In this document: positions 44,064-50,845 of the stretch, in pieces | Layout of the letters: the number at the start of each line of letters is the position of its first letter | How positions within the stretch are numbered: position 1 is the stretch's first letter | Source: CAWFPR01 sp963817635 | GTDB lineage: Bacteria; Acidobacteriota; Vicinamibacteria; Vicinamibacterales; 2-12-FULL-66-21 | Direction of reading: 5' to 3' | NCBI GenBank assembly: GCA_963817635.1 | Contig: CAWFPR010000018.1 | Location: 11,638 to 75,637, forward strand | Length of the DNA: 64,000 bases | The notes under the pieces: model-generated | Database searches by the model: none | The model's input: the letters and a program-made list of their open reading frames with translations, nothing else | Told to the model about the DNA's origin: nothing | Position numbers and translations under genes: made by a program

Positions 44064-46819
44064 CAGAAGCGATCGACGGTGACGGTGCGGGCTGCGCCGC
44101 GACGCGCGACGTAGCAGCCGCCAAGTCCGAGAACGACGACGATAGCGAGCGACCAGAGGCCGGCGGTGCCGTACCAGGCGGACCACCGCAGCGTCAACGG
44201 CGCGCGAAGCAGCACGAAATGGGTGACGAGGGCAGCCATCGACGCCAGCAGCCCGAAGCGGACGATCGTGATCACGAAGACGCTGATCAGCGCCCCGCCG
44301 ATCGCCAGGTCGAGCAGCGGCGTGCCGCCGGCGAACATCCCCGCGAGCGCGACGGGCGTGAACAGGACGATGCCGACGGCGATTGCCAGCCAGCGGCGAC
44401 GCAGCCAGATGAGCAGCGCCACGATGCCGACGACTCCGAGCATCGCGGACTCGATCGCTTCGCCGATGCGCCCGACCAGGAAGGCGAGCACCTCCCGGGT
44501 GCCGAGCAGGAGCCTCGCGTCGATGTTCAGCGGCACCGGTTCGGGCCGGCCCAGCAGCGGCGGGATGACGTTGTGCACCGCGTACAGCACCGTCATGGCC
44601 ATGCCCGCCGACACGCCGATCATCACGTCGGCGCCGACGCGGGGGTCGGCCCAGCGGCCCGCGACCAGCCGTGTCCATCCGATGAGACTGTCGGGAGAAT
44701 ACCGGCGCACGTAGGGTTCGAGGCCGAGATAGGTGAGCCACATCAGCGTGCCGTCGAAGAGCGCGGCACCGGTGGCGGCGAAGAAGCGCTGAATGTCGAT
44801 TCCGAGCGGCATCACGTGCGGCCGCAGGAGCCACGCCGTCATGCCCGAAGCGAACAGAATCGTTGCCGCGAAGAATGCGGCGCGGCAATCGCCGCGACCG
44901 AGCCGCAGGTTCCGCCGGGCCAGCAGGGCGCCCGCGAGCATGAGGGCCGGCATGACGAGCGCCGCGATGTTGGACATCACGGCGTTGAACAGCGACGAGG
45001 TGACTGGCGCCGAGCGTGCCGAGCGGGTCCATGGGCCGGTGATCAGGAGTGAGACGAGCCGTCCGTCGTAGGCGGCCGCTTCGAGGCGGACCTCCTGGCC
45101 GGGCTGGTCGGGCAGACGTCCCTCCCAGGCCATGCGGGTGTCGGCGTATGTCACTGGCAGCCAGCGAGGCGCTACGGCAGCGAACGACGCCATCGGGAGG
45201 CCTGCCACGTCGAAGACAGTTGCCCAGTCGACAGGCCTGGGCGCTGCGTGGCTGTCATCGATCGGCTCGGGCACCGCGAGGAACTCCGACAGCCGGCCGG
45301 ATCCATCCACCACCGCCAGCACCATGCCCGCCTGGCTCAACGGTGGATTGCCGCCGGTGATCCGACTCTCGTTGCCCATGGGAGTCAGCGGTCGCGGACT
45401 CGTGCGATACCAGAAGACGAAGGCCTCCGGGCGGTTGCGGTACAGGAGGTCCCATCGATCCCGTGCCTGCGTGGTCTGCTCGATGTATTGCACGTAGTCG
45501 AGCGAGAATCCCATGCCGCTCGCCGACGAAGGTGCGGCGGCCGGCGCATACCCGAGCCGCGTCACGGCTTCAACGGCGCGGTCCTGCAGCGCATCCGGCG
45601 GCTTGGGAACCGGCACGCGATTGATCAGCATCACGCGCTGATAGAGCACGAGCACGGCCGCGAGTGAGCAGGCGATCCACACGGCGGCGCCGAGCGCGGT
45701 CAGGCGCGACACGACGTCCGTGCCGCCAGCCGCCGCCACCATCTCGGGCGAGGGCGTCTGGCCCGCCGCGAGCGCGGCTGCGAGCGGATCGCCGCCCGGC
45801 AGCGCGGCGGCGACCAGCAACGCGGAGGCGGGGCGCTCCTCCGGATTCGGCCGGAGGCAGCGCAGGATCGCGCGCTCGATCGCGGGATCGAGGTCTCGCA
45901 CGATGGCCGTCGGCGGGGTGATGCCCGACTGCTCGCGCTTGTTGATCAGCTCGGCGAGGTTGTTCCCCTCGAGCGCGCGCTGGCCGGTGAAGACTTCGTA
46001 GAGCACGAGGCCGAGGGCGTAGATGTCGCTGCGGACGGTGATTTCGCCGCCGGCGAGCTGCTCGGGCGCCATGTAGGCGGGCGTTCCCGCGCGCAGCGCC
46101 TCACCCGAGACTCCCGCGAGGCCGAAGTCGGTGATGCGGACCTTGCCCGTGCCGTCGAGCATCACGTTGGCCGGCTTGAAGTCGCGATGCACGACTCCGC
46201 GCTCGTGCGCCGCCGCCAGCCCGGCGCAGATCTGCCGCGCGATGTCGAGCGCCCGCTCCTCGGAGAAGCGCCCGATCCGGCGCAGAAGCGAGGCGAGATC
46301 CTCGCCGTCCACGTACTCCATCGACAGGAACGTGTGCCCGTCGACTTCGTCGATGTCGTAGACGCGGCACACGTTCGGGTGCGACACTTGACGCGCCATC
46401 CGCACCTCGGTGTGCAGCTGCGTCAGCCGGGCCGGGTCGTGATCGACCTGAGGGGGAAGGAACTTCAGCGCGACGGGCTGGCCGAGCTTCAGGTCGTCGG
46501 CGCGAAAGACCTCGCCCATTCCGCCGCGTCCGAGCCGTCCGACGATGCGGTAGCGGCCGCCGAGGAGCGTGCCGGGAGGAAATCGGCCGTGGTCGATGGC
46601 GCCCGATGACGACAGCCATCCGCTCGTCGAGGTGGATGTCCGGCTGTTGCCGGAGGTCGGACGTGATGAGGCGGCCAGCCGGGTCTCGTCGTCATCGCCG
46701 GAAACGGGCGTTGACGGATGTGCCAGCCGTGTCACATCATCGCCCAAAGTCGCGTGGCACCGCGGGCAGACGCCCGTCGCCTCATCGAACTCGGCGGCGC
46801 ACGTTGGACAGGAGAGCAC
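44063..46819 (-). CDS. Ser/Thr protein kinase with zinc ribbon and multi-pass membrane domain (paralogue 2)
   Basis: The same layout as its downstream neighbour in 918 residues: zinc ribbon CPTCAAEFDEATGVCPRC, motifs DDVTRL and DDDETRL, kinase with GRLGRGGMGEVFRADD, HRDFKPANV and YMAPEQLAG, then a membrane segment, FVFWYRTSPRPLTPMG and many helices with LEPYVRRYSPDSLIGWTRL. The HRD loop reads HRDFKP instead of HRDLKP, a mild change. I start it at GTG 46819, right before the zinc ribbon; the upstream frame lies in the divergent MerR gene. The stretch before and through the kinase domain is almost identical to paralogue 1, which suggests recent duplication or gene conversion. Confidence 0.9.
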   Translation of the reverse strand: MLSCPTCAAEFDEATGVCPRCHATLGDDVTRLAHPSTPVSGDDDETRLAASSRPTSGNSRTSTSTSGWLSSSGAIDHGRFPPGTLLGGRYRIVGRLGRGGMGEVFRADDLKLGQPVALKFLPPQVDHDPARLTQLHTEVRMARQVSHPNVCRVYDIDEVDGHTFLSMEYVDGEDLASLLRRIGRFSEERALDIARQICAGLAAAHERGVVHRDFKPANVMLDGTGKVRITDFGLAGVSGEALRAGTPAYMAPEQLAGGEITVRSDIYALGLVLYEVFTGQRALEGNNLAELINKREQSGITPPTAIVRDLDPAIERAILRCLRPNPEERPASALLVAAALPGGDPLAAALAAGQTPSPEMVAAAGGTDVVSRLTALGAAVWIACSLAAVLVLYQRVMLINRVPVPKPPDALQDRAVEAVTRLGYAPAAAPSSASGMGFSLDYVQYIEQTTQARDRWDLLYRNRPEAFVFWYRTSPRPLTPMGNESRITGGNPPLSQAGMVLAVVDGSGRLSEFLAVPEPIDDSHAAPRPVDWATVFDVAGLPMASFAAVAPRWLPVTYADTRMAWEGRLPDQPGQEVRLEAAAYDGRLVSLLITGPWTRSARSAPVTSSLFNAVMSNIAALVMPALMLAGALLARRNLRLGRGDCRAAFFAATILFASGMTAWLLRPHVMPLGIDIQRFFAATGAALFDGTLMWLTYLGLEPYVRRYSPDSLIGWTRLVAGRWADPRVGADVMIGVSAGMAMTVLYAVHNVIPPLLGRPEPVPLNIDARLLLGTREVLAFLVGRIGEAIESAMLGVVGIVALLIWLRRRWLAIAVGIVLFTPVALAGMFAGGTPLLDLAIGGALISVFVITIVRFGLLASMAALVTHFVLLRAPLTLRWSAWYGTAGLWSLAIVVVLGLGGCYVARRGAARTVTVDRF

Positions 46820-46876
46820 CTTGGCCAGAGCGGCAATTCTATCTGAACTCTCTGCTATACTGGCGAGGCGCCCCTG

Positions 46877-47350
46877 ATGCCCGGTGTGACCACCGTCGAA
46901 ATCCCGAACCGATCGCTGTTTCGACAGCCTGAGGTCTGCGAGATTGCCCAGGTGCAGCCGTACGTGCTGCGCTCGTGGGAGGCGGAGTTTCCGGGTCTTG
47001 GCGTGGCGAAAACCGAGGGAGGGCCGCGGGTCTATCGTCGGGCCGATCTCGAGATGGTGCTGAGGCTGAAGCACCTGCTGCTGGTCGAGGGGTTGACGCT
47101 GGCGGGCGCCAAGCGCAAGCTGGCGGACGAGCGGCCCGGACCACCCGCCGCGGCCGAGGTCGTCGAGCTGGATGCGCTCCTCGGCAGCGACGCGCGCGAG
47201 CGTATCCTTCAGGTCAAGCAGGGCCTGCGCGATCTGGCCTCGATGCTGGGGAAGGCCGCCGGCGCGGCGCCCGAGGAGTTCGAATTGCGGCGGCCTACGC
47301 GAGCGGCGCCGCCGGCGAAGAAGAAGAAGAAGGTCGCGAAGAAGCGATAG
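46877..47350 (+). CDS. MerR-type transcriptional regulator
   Basis: A DNA-binding protein of 157 residues. The winged-helix MerR domain is at about 12-85: LFRQPEVCEIAQVQPYVLRS, WEAEFPGLGVAKTEGGPRVY and RRADLEMVLRLKHLLLVEGL. The middle is helical; the end is a lysine-rich tail (KKKKKVAKKR) that may bind DNA non-specifically. It lacks the cysteines of metal-sensing MerR proteins. It diverges from the kinase pair with only 57 bases between starts, so it might control them. TATACT at 46856-46861 is a candidate -10 box. Confidence 0.85.
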   Translation: MPGVTTVEIPNRSLFRQPEVCEIAQVQPYVLRSWEAEFPGLGVAKTEGGPRVYRRADLEMVLRLKHLLLVEGLTLAGAKRKLADERPGPPAAAEVVELDALLGSDARERILQVKQGLRDLASMLGKAAGAAPEEFELRRPTRAAPPAKKKKKVAKKR

Positions 47351-47353
47351 CGT

Positions 47354-47430
<77 letters not shown>

Positions 47431-47443
47431 CACACATCGACGT

Positions 47444-47472
47444 CGAAGGCCCGGCCCCCAGCCGGGCCTTCG
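47444..47472 (+). terminator. Strong hairpin after tRNA-Pro
   Basis: CGAAGGCCCGGC and GCCGGGCCTTCG form a perfect 12-base-pair stem around a five-base loop, 14 bases past the tRNA end. There is no long T run, so it may be a processing or Rho-assisted stop. Its right half begins the direct repeat that recurs at 48223. Confidence 0.7.
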
Positions 47473-47513
47473 CAGTTCAGGCACACTGTAGGCACTCCCG
47501 CACAGGGCGCGCC
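47456..47513. repeat. Imperfect direct repeat, left copy
   Basis: About 58 bases beginning CCCCAGCCGGGCCTTCGCAG and continuing TTCAGGC-ACACTG-AGGCAC-CCCG to GCGCGCC. It recurs with a few changes at 48223-48280. The two copies bracket the remnant toxin-antitoxin genes. Confidence 0.8.
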
Positions 47514-47546
47514 CCCACGGCATCGCTGTCTTGCTGAGCCGGCTAC

Positions 47547-47622
47547 TATCCAGTCGCGCGATATCGCGCTCGCACGCGAGCGCTGGACCGATTACAAGCG
47601 GCGAAAGACAAGAGAGCAGTAG
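47547..47622 (+). pseudogene. 3' stub of a RelE/HigB-like toxin gene
   Basis: Only the last 24 codons remain: TIQSRDIALARERWTDYKRR then KTREQ and TAG. This resembles the C terminus of phage-type killer proteins (the HI1419-like group), whose genes normally precede an antitoxin of the kind found three bases downstream. Upstream of the stub the frame enters the direct repeat and tRNA flank, so the rest of the toxin is lost. The identification is from the short tail and its context. Confidence 0.55.
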
Positions 47623-47624
47623 CC

Positions 47625-47943
47625 ATGCCCCTCACGCGAGACTTCAAGAAGACCGTGCAAGCGCGGCTGAAACGCGATCCGGCCTATCGGAAGGAACTAC
47701 TGCGCGAACGGTGTGGAGTGCCTGCTGTCAGGCGACCTCGACACGGGCAAGGCGATTCTTCGCGATTACATCAACTCGACGATCGGTTTCAAGGGGCTGA
47801 GCGAGATGACGCGTACCCCCACGAAGAGCCTGATGCGTATGTTCGGCCCGAAGGGAAATCCGCAGGCGCGCAATCTGTTCGAGGTTATTGGGCAGCTCCA
47901 GCGCTCTGAAGGCTTGCAGTTCGAACTGTCGCTTAAGCGATGA
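47625..47943 (+). CDS. Addiction-module antidote protein (HI1420-like), one apparent frameshift
   Basis: An antitoxin of about 105 residues with a helix-turn-helix. It reads PLTRDFKKTVQARLKRDPAY, then after removal of one C near 47710 continues REGVECLLSGDLDTGKAILR, DYINSTIGFKGLSEM, and the recognition region TPTKSLMRMFGPKGNPQARN. The span is 3n+1. Such proteins neutralise a RelE-like toxin and repress their own operon. The toxin gene upstream is reduced to a stub, so this would be an orphan antitoxin. Confidence 0.75.
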
Positions 47944-48161
47944 GTACCGACAGTGGGCGAGTACCCTCTCGTAGGCAAGCGGACGAGCGGCATTTACTCT
48001 TGACGAAAGGACAGTCACCGGGTCTATCCGTCCAGCTCTTGATTAACATGGGAGCACGGGACGTCACTGTCGAGTCCACCGTCGGTTTCATGCCGCAGAC
48101 CACGATGGTCCACTTCATACCCAGTCCGCTGATCGCGGAGTGGTTCGGACAGACATGGTAG
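47940..48161 (+). CDS. Small hypothetical protein after the antitoxin
   Basis: An ORF of 73 residues whose ATG overlaps the antitoxin stop (ATGA), suggesting coupling. I do not recognise it. It has no signal or membrane segment; the only patterned part is GLSVQLLINMGARDVTVEST, which could form a strand-helix unit. It may be a real third gene of the module or a fragment of cargo. It ends 60 bases before the right copy of the direct repeat. Confidence 0.35.
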   Translation: MSTDSGRVPSRRQADERHLLLTKGQSPGLSVQLLINMGARDVTVESTVGFMPQTTMVHFIPSPLIAEWFGQTW

Positions 48162-48222
48162 CCACGCTGCCCGCTCGATAACCGGTTGCGGCTGCGGCTT
48201 TGACGTCGCGCACTCAGCCGGT

Positions 48223-48280
48223 CCCCAGCCGGGCCTTAGCAGTTCAGGCGCACACTCCAGGCACGCCCGTAAAGCGCGCC
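48223..48280. repeat. Imperfect direct repeat, right copy
   Basis: This matches 47456-47513: CCCCAGCCGGGCCTTAGCAG, TTCAGGCGCACACT, AGGCAC-CCCG and GCGCGCC. Unlike the left copy it has no tRNA before it and no complete hairpin. It marks the right end of the inserted toxin-antitoxin segment. The rest of the gap to 48422 shows nothing recognisable. Confidence 0.8.
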
Positions 48281-48422
48281 CTCGTCGCCTTCTCCTTCGG
48301 ACCCCGACGGCAGATGCACGCGTCGGCTGCCTGCGGCTTGTTTCTCCCCGTTTCCTGCGCCGGGCCTCACCGCTGAGCTAATCATCCCACCTGGCTGACC
48401 GATAAGGCGATCCAGGTGTTGT

Positions 48423-49062
48423 ATGAACTCCATCAGCGCAGCGCGACGTGCCCGGAACCTCAGCCTTGGCGAAATTTCCCGGGCCACCCGCCTCAGCCTC
48501 CGCTTCGTGGAGGCCATTGACGAGGACCGTTTCGGCGACTTGCCGGCCGGTCTCTACGCGCGGGCATACGTGCGGATGGTCGCGGCGATGGTGGGGGTCG
48601 AAGGCGTCGCCCTCGACGACCTGCTGTCGTCGCTGACGCCACCACCCGATCCGCTGCCCATGCTCGAACAGAACCACACGGCGCGCGCAGGCCAAACGGC
48701 TGCGATGGATCGCGCCGGGGGCTCACGTGGCGGCTGGGGTAGACGCCGTCCTGCTCCTGGCGCTGAACGGCGCGGTCCTCGCGCTCGCCGCCGCGGCATG
48801 CAGCGTCTCCCCGCGGACCATCGTCACGATGACGCCGTTCCCGTTGTTCGTCCTCTGCGCGACGACGTGGCTGGCGTACTTCGTGCTGCTGGCAGGCGTG
48901 CACGGCTGCACGGCAGGGCAGTTCGTCTGCGGCATGTCGGTGCCGCGCGACGAGGCGCCGCTCACACTGTCGGCCATCATCCACCGGACGCTCGAGAATG
49001 GGTCTGGCATCTACTCCAAGCGATGGTATAGCTCGCGCTGGAGTAGAAGCTATGCGCCGTGA
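48423..49062 (+). CDS. HTH (RodZ-like)-RDD membrane protein, frameshifted and possibly truncated
   Basis: The N-terminal 70 residues are a RodZ/HTH_25-type helix-turn-helix: MNSISAARRARNLSLGEISR, ATRLSLRFVEAIDEDRFGDL, PAGLYARAYVRMVA. After a frame break near 48690, in a CG-alternating tract, comes an RDD-like membrane part: RLRWIAPGAHVAAGVDAVLL and two hydrophobic segments, then GCTAGQFVCGMSVPRDEAPL. The span is 3n+1. The usual third RDD helix is missing and the end (WYSSRWSRSYAP) looks non-native, so the gene may be decayed at its 3' side. The function is unknown. Confidence 0.65.
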
Positions 49063-49141
49063 CGCCGTGGCGCGCGATTTCCCGGTCGCGGCCAGCGCGT
49101 CCCTCCCGACATCGTCGATTGGCGACGTTATGCGCGCGCGT

Positions 49142-50080
49142 TCACCTCTCCGGCGACATCGAGCCGGGAATGACGCGTCGGGCACGAACCGTCACACCGC
49201 TCCGGAGCACGCGAATCTCGAGTTCCCGCAGGTCCGCTCGGCGGCGCACCGGCGGATCGGCCACTTCGATGATGTAGTAGTTGCCCGCCTCGCGGAGGAT
49301 CCGATCGACGGCCCCCCCGAAGTCGTTGGTGTTGACGAAGGCGAGTCCGCCTGTCTCGCGCGCGAAGCCGTCGCCGCCGGCGAGCAGGGGAGACATCCCG
49401 ACGCCGCCGGGCTCGATGACATAGAAGTCCACGTTCGCGAACGCCATCGCCCGCACCGCGTCGGTCCACTCCTTTCGGAGGTCGTGCCCGATCTGCGGCG
49501 GCGGTATCGGCGTATCGAAGAGCGCCGCGGAGCCGATGGCGACGATCGTCTTGCGCCGGTCCTGCGGCATCGTCAGGTGACGCGCAATCGAGCCGGTCAT
49601 CTCGAGTACCTGCTCGCCGAGGGCGTCGATGCGCCGGACGCCCGAAGCGCGGACGCCGTAATCGTCGATCATCCCGAAGAGGCGCGCGCGGTCGCCGGTC
49701 AGCTCGGTCGATCCGCCGTCGAATGTCATGATGCCCAGCTCGTCGCCGGGCAGCATCCTGTTCACGAACCGCCGTGCGATGTCCTTCACCCGGGCCGCCA
49801 TCACCGGCTGCAGGGTGACGTCGTCCAGGACCAGGACGATCGAGCGTCCGGCTCGTTCGTTGCCCGGCGTGACAGGGGTGAGTGTGCCGATCGGCACGCG
49901 ATAGCCGGAGATCCACACCTCGAGATCGTCCGGCTCGAGGTCGGTCACGGGACGGTCGTTCCGGTCGAGCGCGACGGCGTCGATGACGATCGGGGGCACC
50001 ATCGTGACCTGCGCCCCGGGACGCGACGACGCGGTCGCTCCGAGCAGCACGCACGTGAGCACGGGCACGAGGCGGGCCAT
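49142..50080 (-). CDS. Secreted VWFA-related domain protein
   Basis: A protein of 312 residues with a signal peptide (LVPVLTCVLLGATASSRPGA) and a von Willebrand A-like domain. VDAVALDRNDRPVTDLEPDD is the opening usual in acidobacterial VWFA-related proteins, followed by SIVLVLDDVTLQP (degenerate metal site) and GFARETGGLAFVNTNDFGGA. GGAGG precedes the ATG at 50080; the longer frame lies in non-coding DNA. It probably acts outside the cytoplasm in protein binding, with unknown partner. A related, longer protein is encoded at 56.9 kb. Confidence 0.85.
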   Translation of the reverse strand: MARLVPVLTCVLLGATASSRPGAQVTMVPPIVIDAVALDRNDRPVTDLEPDDLEVWISGYRVPIGTLTPVTPGNERAGRSIVLVLDDVTLQPVMAARVKDIARRFVNRMLPGDELGIMTFDGGSTELTGDRARLFGMIDDYGVRASGVRRIDALGEQVLEMTGSIARHLTMPQDRRKTIVAIGSAALFDTPIPPPQIGHDLRKEWTDAVRAMAFANVDFYVIEPGGVGMSPLLAGGDGFARETGGLAFVNTNDFGGAVDRILREAGNYYIIEVADPPVRRRADLRELEIRVLRSGVTVRARRVIPGSMSPER

Positions 50081-50115
50081 GGAACCTCCAGCGCGTACTG
50101 TAGTGCATTTCGACA

Positions 50116-50703
50116 CTATCGCCTCAAGTACTCCGAGGCGCCCTGCATGAGCATCTCGACGCCCACCGTCACGAGCAGCATGCCCATCAGCCGTTCGAGC
50201 GCGGTCAGTCCGCGGTCGCCGAGCAGGTGTTTCAGGTTCGTGGCGAAGAACAGAATCACCGCGGACGCGAGCCACGCGATGCATACCGCGCCAAGCCAGA
50301 CGGGCCAGCGTTCCGGCTCACGGGTCATGAAGAGCAGCTCGGTCGCGAGCATCGACGGTCCAGCCGTGTAGGGAATCGCGAGCGGCACGACGAGCGGCTC
50401 TTCCAGCACCTCTTCGCGCAGCGGGCTCTCCGCGCTTGGAAAGACCATTCTCAGCGCGATGAGCAGGAGCACGACGCCGCCACCCGCAGTCAGCGCGGCC
50501 CGCGAGACGTGCAGCATGCCAAGGATGAAGCGCCCGATGAACAGGAAGACGACCATGATCGCCAGTGCGATGAGCAGCTCGCGCACGATCACCGTGCGGA
50601 CGCGCCCGTGCTCGACGTGACGAAGCGCCGACAGGAACAGCGGCACGTTGCCGAGCGGGTCCATCACGAAGAACAGAAGGACGGCGGCCGAGACGAGCGT
50701 CAT
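50116..50703 (-). CDS. MarC-family integral membrane protein
   Basis: A protein of 195 residues with six hydrophobic segments and MarC/NAAT motifs: LLFFVMDPLGNVPLFLSAL, ALTAGGGVVLLLIALRMVF, and PLAIPYTAGPSMLATELLF. The family was once linked to multiple antibiotic resistance, but no transport substrate is established. It lies 35 bases upstream of the VWFA gene on the same strand. Confidence 0.92.
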   Translation of the reverse strand: MTLVSAAVLLFFVMDPLGNVPLFLSALRHVEHGRVRTVIVRELLIALAIMVVFLFIGRFILGMLHVSRAALTAGGGVVLLLIALRMVFPSAESPLREEVLEEPLVVPLAIPYTAGPSMLATELLFMTREPERWPVWLGAVCIAWLASAVILFFATNLKHLLGDRGLTALERLMGMLLVTVGVEMLMQGASEYLRR

Positions 50704-50845
50704 GCGAGGAATGTACTCGGAGCGCCTCCACCGCGTCCACAGGCCACAGAGTGACTGGCGGCGGCCCGTGCGGGAACGTCGAACGCAGCGCGAAATCGTC
50801 CATCCAGGTCGTGACGTCCGCCGGCCGTGCCGGACGACGGTCGCC

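Noticed and set aside
44064..45032. N-terminal 320 residues of a 1232-codon minus-strand ORF
   Set aside because: This is an out-of-frame reading of kinase paralogue 2. The real paralogue 1 begins at the zinc ribbon at 44063.
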